From positions 4,092,001 to 4,156,000 of the forward strand of contig NC_003070.9 of assembly GCF_000001735.4 (NCBI RefSeq): a DNA stretch of 64,000 nt, given 5' to 3'. Both the position numbers and the translations under genes were made by a program. The stretch is from Arabidopsis thaliana (lineage: Eukaryota > Streptophyta > Magnoliopsida > Brassicales > Brassicaceae). Positions 1 through 11,390 of the stretch are shown here, one piece after another (within the stretch, counting starts at the first letter, position 1; each line of letters starts with the position of its first letter). The notes under the pieces were generated by a model. It saw nothing but the letters and a program-made list of their open reading frames with translations. It made no database searches and had not been told where the DNA came from.

Positions 1-1260
1 TATGATTTTCAGTGAGTTCAGAATTAAATTTAAGTAAAAAAATTACTATAGATTAATAATGTTTTACATATACATAGCGAGACGATAATGCCTTATTACA
101 CCTTAAAAACTCGGTCCCAGCTTATAATGTAATTGACAAAAAAATGATAGAATAATATATATGAAAATGTAAACACTCTACCATCTAAAAATGATATGTT
201 TGATTTTATGAGGAAAATGTACATTTTTTTGCTGCTGTTAAAGTCACCTCTAAATATAAATTTACGTACATTCTAAAACGTATAATATTCAGAAAAAATA
301 TCAATACAAATATTGACAGATGCGTATATGCGTAATGACTAATAGGCATCTACCAATATTGTTAGACATGGTTAAGTTGATGGTGCATGGAACAAAACAG
401 GCCAGTGATAAAAACAAGTTAAAACTTCAGTCATATCCGCAATCTGCAAAGATATTTTATAATGCATGGTTGCCATAGAAACCATGTGATAGCGAGTGAC
501 AATGCTGGTTCTCTTGTGCCCTTCACAAACAAATGTAAAACAAGATAAGATTGATCATGAGAGTACAACGAAGCGCCTCACTGCAGACACATATACCAAA
601 GAAATCTTCATCTACTTACATTCGTCTAGCTGTCACTGAATGATTCGAAATGTGTATATATTAAGATCTTTGTACACAATATAGATGACTTGATATCAAA
701 TTTGATCATAAATACGTATTAATTAAAACGTAGTATGCCATCACTATCAAAAGATATGTTGATAAAAGATTATCCTACCATTGATGGTACCGAGTTTTAA
801 CCCAATAACCTTTATATGGCATGTAGATGTAGTATTTATTAAAAGAACAAATTGCTACACACTAAAAATGCGAAAATTGAACTATTAAGTTAAGAGTTAA
901 GACTAAGGTAATTTCTTTTTGAATAAGCATATACATGATAATAACAACCAATGGAAAGAAACACGCCAAATGTAAAATAGAATTATACCAAAGAAGCAAC
1001 TAAAATGTAAAATAGAATTATGGGAACTAGAAAAAAGTAACTTGCAATCAATCAATCAACCATAGATCACCAGCTTACAATGAAATCAATGCAATAAAGT
1101 AAGCAAATGATTTGACAGAAAAAAGAAAGAAAGTAAGCAACTGATTTTCCTAAACATGATCATTAATTATGAGATTATATAGAGCTCCTCAATATTTATT
1201 ACTGTCAAATAAATAAAATCACCTAAAGCTACTAAAATCCTATTGATAATCTTCGTAATA
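1..1260. other. AT-rich intergenic DNA, no gene seen
   Basis: No open frame of useful length, no splice-linked coding pattern and no recognisable RNA gene. The left end probably continues the intergenic space of the preceding gene. It ends at the MITE that begins near 1261. Confidence 0.6.
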
Positions 1261-1400
1261 ACTCCCTCTGTTCCTTTTTGTTTGATTGTTTATAAAAAAA
1301 ATTTGTTTCTAAAAGATTGATTTTTTAAGTTTTCTATGTAATATTTATTGGTTAGTATTGGTGAATTGTAATTTTCAAGAAAAATAGTTAATTCTCATTG

Positions 1401-2385
1401 GTTTAGAGTAGGGATGTCAAAATGGGTAACCCAACTCAACTCATAATCAAATGAGTTTAAGGTTAAATGAGTTATGGGTTGACCCAACTCATTTTGTTAA
1501 ATAGGTTGGGTCTACCTATAACTCATTTAATATGGGTTAACCCATTTAAATAATAATTTAATTAATTATTATTATAAAAATAATAAATTAATAATGATTC
1601 ATTATCATCAAACTTAGGATATTTACGGATTCCACTTTTTACGGATTTACGTTTTTGACGAGAAAATCATGGGTTTACGTTTTTGGCGGGAAAATCTCGG
1701 GTTTACGTTTTTGGCGGAAAAATCACGGATTTACGTTTTTGGCGGGAAAATCACGGATTTACGTTTTTGGCGGGAAAATCACGGTTTTTTGTTTTTTGGC
1801 GGGAAAATTACGAGTTAACGTTTTTGGCGGGAAAATTACGAATTTACGTTTTTGGCGGGAAAATCACGGGTTTACGTTTTTGGCGGGAAAATCACAGGAT
1901 TTACATTTTTGGCGGGAAAATCTTGGGTTTACGTTTTTGGCGAGAAAATCTTGGGTTTACGTTTTTTGCAGGAAAATCACGGGTTTACTTTTTTGGCGGG
2001 AAAATCACGGGTTTATGTTTTTTGGTGGAAAAATTACGAGTTTACTTTTTCTCAATTTCATCGATTGTATATTTAAGAAATTTGGAAAAATATTAATTTT
2101 ATTAAATTGGTTTAGATGTGTTGGTTAAACTTAAATTGACATTGGTTTAGAGATTTTAGTTGGTTTAATTCAATTTTACAAAACTTATTGGGTTAATTGG
2201 GTAAACCATTAAAACCATTAACCATTACAACCCAACTCATTTTACTCATCAAACCAATTGACTCATCAACTCATTTGACCCATCAACTCATTTGAGTCAA
2301 AAATTTTAACTCATTAGGGTTCATGGATTGAGTTGAGTTGAGTTGACCATGAATTTTGACCCATTTTGACACCCCTAGTTTAGAG
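1401..2385. mobile_element. Non-autonomous hAT element with 8-bp target duplication
   Basis: The element proper is 1409-2377 (969 bp). Its ends are TAGGGATGTCAAAATGGGT and, on the other strand, TAGGGGTGTCAAAATGGGT: 19 bp with one mismatch. The perfect 8-bp direct repeat GTTTAGAG flanks it at 1401-1408 and 2378-2385, as expected for hAT transposition. The subterminal regions are rich in short ACTCA/TGAGT words on both strands, which is common in hAT elements. No transposase frame is present, so it must have been moved by another copy. It sits inside the MITE at 1261-2497. Confidence 0.88.
1657..2033 (+). repeat. Tandem array of about 14 units of 28 bp with E2F-like sites
   Basis: The core GGCGGGAAAA occurs exactly nine times (1685, 1741, 1769, 1798, 1826, 1854, 1882, 1911, 1995). 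Five degenerate copies fill the register (1657, 1713, 1939, 1968, 2024). The period is 27-29 bp. Each unit reads roughly TTTACGTTTTTGGCGGGAAA followed by ATCACGG. TTTGGCGGGAAA fits the E2F consensus TTTSSCGS on both strands. The long open frames across the array are a side effect of a period near 28 bp without stops, not genes. Confidence 0.9.
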
Positions 2386-2497
2386 TTATAGAAAACTGTA
2401 AAACACTAAAAATAATACATTTATAATCAACATTTAATATGTTTTCTTAATATGTGTGTTTTTCTAAACAATCAAACAAAAATGAACGGAGGAAGTA

Positions 2498-3447
2498 CTA
2501 ATTAAGTAATTAGTGAGAAACTGTATTAACCGTTCACTAGTTAAGCTCATAAAACTAATTCTCATTGGCTAGCCTAAGTTTACTATACTATTGGGCATGT
2601 AATGCCTTGAATTCTATAATCAGGCGAGTGCAATCATAAGCATTAAAATCAAATACCAATCCATAGACTTCACATGCATGATCTATCCTATACCCAAAAT
2701 TGGTAACTACTTACCCATAATAATCTTTTTATATATAGAAATTAATTATAACATAACATGCTTGATGTGATGAAGAAGCATAATAAGATTTTAAAAGAAC
2801 AACTAGGAGCCGAATAAGGCGGAATAGGCCCTGTTAAGTTAAAATTTTAACAATCGAACAATCAAACCCGGAAAAAGATTAAGGATCTTAGTTGAACCAG
2901 TTGAGTCATACACACTGATTACGAATCACAAATCAAACTGTAGTATAAAACAATTGCAACTTGGCTTTCCACCCCCACACATGATTTTTGTTATTGTTCA
3001 TAAGAAAACAAAGTATTTCTTATTATTATTCTTCTTTAAAAACAATTCTTATTATTATTCACTTCACGGGATTACATAAGAATTCTAAATCGCCCATTGG
3101 TTCATCTTGTGATCCATTGGATGGCAAATGATATTAAATTATGTTTTATTCGGGTAATGGATCTATAAAATTATCGGTTTATTTTTATATAACAAAAAAG
3201 GTAACGAAAAATATTGTTTATCATCAAGCGGTCTTTGCCTAATTAATGACGTTTTACAAAAAAAACTCTGAAGGTTGTAATTCATATGATCCCTAGAAGA
3301 AAATTATCAACTTGGTGACATATGCGAGTCTTGTGGTTCACCGGAGAACGGGAGCCCTAACTGGCTTTCACACTTAGCCCCAATGCTAATCATATCCTTA
3401 CCTCTAGTCACATTAAGCAACCTTTATTAGGGTTTAACTAGAGATCA
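2498..3447. other. Intergenic DNA upstream of the 8-cysteine protein gene
   Basis: AT-rich DNA with no coding signal. It must contain the promoter of the small gene starting at 3448, but I see no clear TATA box at the expected distance. Confidence 0.5.
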
Positions 3448-3845
3448 ATGGAATCCAACAGAATTTTTCCACAGCTCTCTTCATATCTTTTAATCTCATG
3501 TTTTTTGCGCATGTTAGTGGCTGCAACACTTGCTTTCCACCTACCCCAATTCCTAACCTTAACCCTATCAGCAATCCTACAACGCCTAGTTGCTCAAGAG
3601 ACGCCATAAAACTTGGAGTTTGCGCCAAAATACTAGACGTTGCAGTCGGAACTGTCATTGGAAACCCATCCGACACGCTTTGCTGCTCAGTTCTTCAAGG
3701 GCTTGTCGATCTTGATGCTGCCGTATGTCTTTGCACCACCATTAAAGCTAACATTCTCGGGATTAACATCGACCTTCCCATCTCGTTGAGTTTGCTCATC
3801 AATACTTGCGGCAAAAAGCTTCCCTCTGATTGCATTTGCGCCTGA
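3448..3845 (+). pseudogene. Small secreted 8-cysteine (LTP/2S albumin, HyPRP-type) protein, frameshifted near the start
   Basis: The mature region is intact. It has the eight-cysteine order C..C..CC..CxC..C..C typical of lipid-transfer/hybrid proline-rich proteins (CSRD-KLGVC, TLCC, CLCTT, NTC, CICA), after a short proline-rich linker (CFPPTPIPNLNPISNP). The family starts with a hydrophobic signal peptide. Here the natural start is ATG 3448 (MESNR...), but the frame that runs into the mature protein is shifted by one base. The frame before Met 3498 reads FSTALFISFNL, a good signal-peptide core. One missing base in the AATTTTT run at about 3462-3468 explains this. With one base restored the protein would be 132 residues. 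As it stands, only a 115-residue form from ATG 3498 with a stunted signal peptide is possible. Recalled locus At1g12100. It could be a true null allele or a sequence error. Confidence 0.75.
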
Positions 3846-4594
3846 TAAGTTGTATATGGATGAATCTATCAAGTAGTTTTATTTTTTTCGTATGTTATGC
3901 TTCTCTTTGTTTGGTCGGTTCTCGTCTAACTCATCCGCATGTATTCTTGTTTTAGCCATGTCTGACAATCTATTGGTTCCTACTTTTGTTGGGGTAAGTT
4001 TTTTTCTGTTTCATGCGTTTAGTTGACAAGTCTTAAGGGTATTACCACTAAAAACACATACAATGACAATATAATGATCCGATAACAATTTTTGATGTTT
4101 TTCCATGATTTATCTAAAATATGTTATTGTAGATATTTTAAATAGCAAAGATCATCCAATTATATTAAATTTCGAGGAAAGAAATGGATTTCAAGTCAAA
4201 TATCTCGGTTTATAAAAAAGTAAATTTAGAAAACGTGTATTAGCTAGATTACCAGATAATAATGTAGATTCCAACTTGTAACATATAGTTAAAATATACA
4301 TCAAATACTCTCATGTACGTAGGGTTGCTGTCTTGCTGATATATGGGGTTAGGGTTAGGAATTAACCCATCAGATCCTGGCGTAAAATATACAAGAATTA
4401 AAAGATTTAATCATCTTGGTTCTGACCTAAAAGTATAAAATCATGTTGGTCAAGACCCTTAACTGTTCCGATTTACTTATATTCTTTGCGGTTAATATCT
4501 GGTATTTGTAGATTTTATAATTAGTTTGAATTTATAGCTTATTATATCTAATTACACGTTCACCTTTGGACAAATATTTTAGGCCACTTGTGCT

Positions 4595-4659
4595 GGTCTC
4601 TGTGTAGGGTGTTCCACTCCAAGTTCTTTTGAGTGGGGTTAAAAGGATCAGTAGAGACC
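4595..4659 (+). other. 65-nt nested foldback
   Basis: GGTCTCT at 4595 pairs with AGAGACC ending at 4659. Inside it CCACTC (about 4615) pairs with GAGTGG (about 4631). It resembles a small structured RNA or the hairpin end of a mobile element. It does not fit a tRNA: the arms are wrongly spaced and there is no normal T-loop. Confidence 0.35.
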
Positions 4660-7600
4660 CTGACAAAAAAATACTGCCAAAGCAGGACCAGACATACTTT
4701 TTATATTAACAATCTTTTAAAAAACTTATATAATGGAGCTTTAAAATTATTGTAATTTGACATTAAAATAGGAAAATGGGAACCCGTGACACGACCAATC
4801 TGCGCATGCCACCACCTAAAGAAGTAAAAGAAAATGAAAGTAATTTGTACATATACGTGCATGGCTGGATATTTACCCCTTGTTCTATAAATAAAATTCT
4901 TTGAGAAAACATAATTTTTTTTATTTTATTTTTTTGTCAAGGTGAGAAAACATAAATAAGATGTCTTTTAAAAGGCTAAGATGATGTGATTGTCAAAAAT
5001 ACAAAAAAAAAGCTAAGATGATGCTGGTTATGATAAACTGATAATGCAAGTTGCAAATTCAACATTTTCAAAATTGTATATTCATAAATCCAAGATCTAG
5101 AGAGTATAGTTCGATCGTACTACTACCTTACAAGAACTAACCAAGCAGTGGACCAAAAATTTTGTATCTGAAGGTAAAACTGGTATATCGGCCTATTATG
5201 TGCCTGATGGATCATAATTTTAGTGGATCGAACCCCGTTTCAAATGATCAAACAAATATTCAAACTGCAATTACCATAAGAACTAGACAGATTTGGCCCA
5301 TCAAATATTGAACCCATTAACAAACACTTTAACAACTAATATATTGTGTAGCCCATTAGTAAAGAGCGTTCGGCAAATTATTATCAAATATAAGATGCGA
5401 AAACTCGATCGAGATTTTACGTTTTCACATTAAAGATTAAGAAACTGCAATAGAATATCCTAAATATGAATTCCAACATTAATTTTTCTTTAATACTATA
5501 AGTAATTATTATCAAGTTCATACATGTTTCATTGACGACATTTATTTTCTTGAGCGTCATTGTGAAGCGGAAAATCTAATAATTCAACGGCATTGAAATA
5601 TTTATGTAATTGTAGAAACTTATTAATTAATGTTATAACGTTGAAATGTCGATGTAATGAGAGCTTCTAGCTAGTGTCTCTTGGGTAACTCCTCGAAGCG
5701 CAAATTGAGAGATGCGAGACGCGAAAACTTGGGTATGAAATTTTGACTCATAACTTGTGATCAATTTCAACGTTATAATATGAATGAGAATAGTTGCCGA
5801 ATGTTTAGTGTTTGAATAATGCTTATAGTTTGAAAAATGTTTGAATAGTGTTCTTATATTTTTCTCGAGTGAAAATTTATTATTAGTGTAAATCTTCGAT
5901 CTGGTAAGACTAAAAGGTAAAAACTTATTTTAAACAAACACAGCATTTTTATGTTCTATAAAACAATAAAATTAAAAACGTAAAAGGAATTCACCATGCA
6001 GCCACTTGCTTTAGGTTTACAACTTTTATTTTATGTTATAAAGTATTAACATGCATATTGTAATTTTGAAAGCAAAACAATGTAAATGTAACTAAATGTA
6101 AACAAAAGATCGAACGAAAGTAATTGTTGGACAGAAAAATATATCTTAGTTTCCAGGAAATGAGTTTAGTTCACTACTTAGATGCCTATCTTGAAAAACC
6201 TTAGCAAAACTATAATTGCCATTGTTTTGGGTTCAACAAGTCTACTTGCTGCTTTTACTAGTTAGTTAATACATCTCATTAAAAATACACTTTACCATGG
6301 AAAAAATAATACAATCCACCACATTCTTTTGAATTCTATTTTATAATGACCAGAAAAATCCTAGATTTTCTCATTTATCTACACCATAATTATTATTATT
6401 TTTACTTCATTTATATAAGTATGCATTCAAGTTTTATACACATATTTAAATGTCAGTATTTTAGTAACACATACAATATCATTTTAAGTGAGACCGTCTA
6501 AATTTTGTAAAATCTATAAACTACAAATTTAATTAATAATATATTTAACATAATTCTAATATATATATAAACGTTTCAATAATATAAATTGAAATGACAA
6601 AATTTAAATTTTTGAAATGTCACAGTTATCTTAAAACAGATAAATTGCATCTTACAAATAACTTATCTACCACTTGTTATGGTCGAACATAGATATTTAA
6701 ATAAATAATCTAATAGGCATGACGGAATTCCTCAGAGTATGGTATGTCGCTGGAATACCCATGATGTACGTACAAGAATTTGCATTTTAGTAAACTGAAA
6801 ACTACTCCACAAAAAAAGCTATAATTATCTACAAATTTTTACAATGGAAAGTCATAATAATTGTTTTGTTTACAAATGGACGTCTTTCAATCCAATTGCA
6901 AGGTAAACATTTTATTTTATATCCGCGAGTGATTTGTCAAGGGTGATTTTTCTAGTTTTTAATTTTTATGTATATGCATACAGGTTTGTGTGTATGCAAA
7001 TACTAGAACCAAGACGAGGCAATATGATCGATGGAATCTTGTAATAAGTTTCTAGCATAACTTTTAGCACATTTATATATTTGTTTCTAAGTATCCAAGA
7101 CGTGCAAACTTCATTGCAACCTAGTCGACATGAAATCCAGCTATAGGAACTTATAGGTTATAGATTATATCTCCCTTTTTGACGTGGGCTAGGTTACATC
7201 GATCTAACGCATCAATTGTAAGTAACAAATATAAAAATCTTAACATTTTAAGATATTAAACTATTTATACATACGAAAAAGCTAATTATTCGCAACACTT
7301 TAGTAAATTAACGGCATGCAAAAAAGCATAGGTATATTTTCCCTTTCTGAAGTAGGTATTCTTGAGAATATATAAAATCGAGCATAGGCATTCTCCCATC
7401 TAATTTCTGAACCTTTATGAATTTCAGTTTCAAAAATATTTGACAACGAAAGTTATAATCTACTGTTAGTCTTATTAATTCTGTTAATTAGAGATATCAT
7501 CTGTTTTTCAATATATATGTAATCATTAATGCTAATCGTGAGTTTCATCTTCTTGGAAGATATGTGTACGTCTGGAAAATCCTTGAAAAATGAGGAAATG

Positions 7601-10600
7601 CTACTAGTTTTACTATAAAGCTGAGATTCTCAGGGGGAAAAAAAAGAGGAAAAGCAATGCATATTCACAACATGAGCAATGATAAGTTTTGAAGAGGGTG
7701 AGATCCAACCTTTTAGGATTAAATAATATAAAGTTTAAAAGAAGCTCATTTGATAGAATGTGTTGGCCACATAATAAGTTGTTTCCTGCCTGGTGATATC
7801 TGGATAATGATAGAGAATCTTCTATACCAGTTAAGGCGTTATTTGCTTACCTTTTTGTAAGCAACCCTTGAATGAAGCATTTAGTCACTCCATATATTAG
7901 ATAATACAATTTATGAACATGCAACATCTTTCAGTTTAATTAACCTTTTTCAACTACAATTTTTAAAAAAATCAAGAAAACAAATCATAAGAAGTATTAC
8001 TTAAAACATTGTTTTAATCCGAATAATTTTATGTTCTACTTTAGGTTTGACCGATATTTCTAATTTTATATATATGTTAACACGTTTTTATGAACGGCGA
8101 TTTTTTGAAATAATTTTGAAATTTTATATGACATTAATAAAAGACTGGGGCATATTGTTACCGTTTTACAACTTGAATAACTTAGCTTTAGCTTCCTCAT
8201 TATATTAGCAATCAACTAATAAAATAGGTCGGCATTACTTTACCTTATACTAAAACAGGAGATTCAAATTCCCATTTGGTGTACAGAATAATTACATCAG
8301 CTTCATCATAAAGAATGGAATAAATAATCAGAATATTATTTTGTTGTGTTTTTGGCAGCAATATTATTATTTATTATTAAGTCAACCATTCGGAGTGGTA
8401 CTACCAAGTTTTTAATATATATCCTTTAATATGATCATGTCGTCATTACTAAACAATCATAAAGGTTAATAAGTTCTTAAGCTTTATTCAATAAGATCAA
8501 TACTTCCAACAGATTTCTCACAGTTAAACTGCTTTTTTTTACATTTTTATGCCAAAAAAAAATGCTAGTATACAGTTCAGCTGCTCAGATAGGAATCAAA
8601 TAATTTAAACTGAAACGCTAGCTGTTGAATATCGACATCTTGTATACACATTAATCGAACAAGATTTATTATAGTTTATTTTTCAAAAGTAAACAAACTG
8701 CGAACTTGTGTTTTCGTTTTAGGACATTGTGAACGTTTAGACAGGACAAACGACTCTAAGTAAGTTGTCTTTGCTTAATTAAAATTAGGTATATACAAAT
8801 GATGTCTTTTGAGAACACCAAAAAGACCATATATTTAGATGTTTGGTTCATTTCCAAATATCAGGACGTACTTAACAATATCATTTTCTTTTGCAGTGAT
8901 GTAAGGTGTCTTTCATTTTCGATTCCCCTCTTCGCATTATCTATTCGTAAGTCTTTTTCTAATAAATTGTCTTTCAGTAATTGTTTTAACTTTTTTTTAA
9001 AACGTACACTAATAAATATATGTTACTATGTACATAAACATTGTTTTAAAATCTCATTAGGTTAACAAAAAAAAAAAGTCTCTATTTATGTAGCATAATC
9101 GATAAAATGTCATCATTCGAATTCACTTCCACATATTATATGTAAGGTATTTAGGAGAACATGAGTTCGATTATCGTTAAAAATGATTATCAAAATCTTA
9201 TTTCGATTCTGGAAAATGCATGGATATCTAAATTCGTAATATTCATATTAAAAAAATAACCAATAAATAATGGATCATAATAAGTATTAATGGTTTTTTC
9301 CGCTGTTAGTAAAACTTGTACCCAGGATCCGGTCATGATTCCGCAAAAGCTACCCGAGATATCACCTTCTTTTGGTATATACACATCTAGTTCTCATATG
9401 TCCTGTCCTCGTAATAAAACGTGATAATATGGTTTTGTCCCCGTAAGTCAAAAACAATTATTTCAATTATTTAGTTATTTAGGATTTGACTTTTTTATCA
9501 GGAGAGAGAGCTTGTGCCGCCCATTGGTCATCTAATTATTTCTTTTCCGACTAGAGACACCCAAGTTATTAAATAACTCAACTACGGTTAAGTTAACCAG
9601 ATGAGTATCGTTTAATATTGTTAAATTTGAGTTCGAAGCTAATTCTATCTTCGTGATCTGAAAACCACAGTTGTGTTAGTCCATACTTATGAAATGTGAT
9701 TATGTTACCTAGTTAGATGAATTTCGTTTAAATATATCATGAGTTTTGAGTTTGAAATGATTCTACTCTTTTTGAAAAAGAAACAACTTTGATCAAAAAT
9801 ATTACAGTACAGACGAAACATAGGTTAGTGTTTGTAAAGTTTGGTATCTCGTAGAGATGATCATATTATACCAATATACTTATATACTTATTTATGATTT
9901 CAATAACATATGTCAAAAAGAAAATGACATGTATATGTAAAAAAAAACATATGTCAATTTACTTGTGTTTAGCAAAGGCATGTAACACGTATTAATATTG
10001 AAAAGTAATCAGAGAGTCTAACGGTTTAGGGTCTATCCATTTTCACTTTAAAGACATTTAAAAGTTTGTAAACAGCCTTGTAAACTTATGAAAAATCAAA
10101 TAAGAGGGATGCAATAGTTTTGCAGAGTTCTAAATTTTAACTGTGGAGTCAGTCTCTTATCATCCGTACACCAACTTGGTTAAAATCACTATCACAACTA
10201 CCCCTTGAAACTATTATGAATTTCGTTTGTACATGCAAGTGTCTACAATGATTTAATGGGGAGGTTGTTGGTTCAAACTTTCAAATCAATCGTTTTTTTT
10301 TCCTGATTTACTTTGTGTTTAAATTTTACTTTTACTTAAGTTACATTTTCTTAATGCTTAGTTTAATTTTCTAAAAGGGAAAAACTATGATTTATACGCG
10401 GATACGAGGGAGTGGGATGCATTAAACAAAATTCAAATTTGACGTCAATTAAGCAAATTAAAACAATAATCTGTTTCACCTTTTTGTGACAAGTGGACGT
10501 CTTCTTTCTCATCCAAGTTAGCCATCTATTTCTCCTAAACACATTGTTAATTAGTTTCATTATTAGTGACGAAATCAAGACGCCGTAACCGATAATTCTA

Positions 10601-11331
10601 ACATAATCCCTTTTATAATAAGAAGGATACAATTTCAAAGAACATACTAATATTTACAATATTATTTAAGATTGTATTATTGAACAAGTTGTCATTCCTG
10701 TGTTTGGTCAACTATGGCCTTTGGGATACTCAGAAGGATTCCATACCCAATTATTTAATTCGATACCCTTCTTCTACATGATTCAATCAATCCTTTTAAA
10801 AAATTGAATCTGTATTTTTTTTCTTCCTTCGTCACCTGCTGGAATATTAATATCATATAATTAGTAATAAATCATTAAGTTTTGTCAATGTTACACATTT
10901 AGACCCTACAACTTTATTTAATTTTATCTATCAAGCTAACAAAATAAGGTACTAACCAGTTAATGAAATTAAAATTGAGGATATACATATAGTTTAGTAA
11001 AAAACTTTGATCGATACCTTATCTGAATTGAAACTATTCTGATCTATCCTAACAATATTAAAAATGGTTTACATGCGCTATCATCATTTTTTCTACTAAA
11101 GGATTTAACGCTTATTGTAAAGGCCTTTTTTTTTTTTTTACTCTGATGGTTTGTCAGAAGATTATTCGTTAATGAATTATACGTTTGTTATAAACTGTAA
11201 ATCTTCATTTTGAATGTAAAACTCAAAAATTAAAATTGAAGCAAAAGGTAGTTTCCTTGTTCGTGCTAACTGCTAATGTCGATTAAGATTCATCCTCTTG
11301 AAATGACCGAGTCAACGCTGAGGGAGAATCT

Positions 11332-11390
11332 CACGTGGTCCTACCAACTATCACGTGCCAAAAATCTGGGCCCTGAGATATACCTATAAG
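11332..11390 (+). promoter_or_regulatory. Promoter-like block with two G-boxes
   Basis: CACGTG occurs at 11332-11337 (in CACGTGGTCC) and at 11352-11357 (in CACGTGCC), followed by a GGGCCC and a CCTATAAG TATA-like element at about 11383. A pyrimidine-rich, leader-like stretch with AGGGTTTA follows. No coding region of note lies downstream, so this may be an orphan promoter, a non-coding transcript or a distal element of NRT1.1. Confidence 0.4.

Larger units (their letters stand above)
1261..2497. mobile_element. Stowaway/Tc1-mariner-like MITE, split by a hAT insertion
   Basis: The left end reads ACTCCCTCTGTTCC and runs on into TTTTTGTTTGATTGTTTA. The right end, read on the other strand, begins ACTTCCTCCGTTCA and runs on into the same TTTTTGTTTGATTGTTTA. 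These are inverted repeats of about 32 bp with a few mismatches. The CTCCCTC-CGTT start and the TA next to both ends are typical of Stowaway-type elements, although the left TA is not perfectly placed. Without the inserted hAT element (1409-2377) and one copy of its 8-bp duplication, the MITE would be about 260 bp. It has no coding capacity. Confidence 0.75.

Noticed and set aside
1655..2128. Three overlapping open frames of 74-157 residues
   Set aside because: They are translations of a 28-bp tandem array in three frames. Low-complexity peptides (FLAGKSR/FGGKIT) are repeat artefacts.
3434..3676. Minus-strand frame opposite the 8-cysteine gene
   Set aside because: It is the shadow of the real gene and has no family resemblance. 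It was useful only to confirm the base count in the homopolymer.
4595..4659. tRNA gene
   Set aside because: The outer stem looks like an acceptor stem, but the arms do not have tRNA lengths, there is no T-loop GTTCRA, and no plausible anticodon loop.
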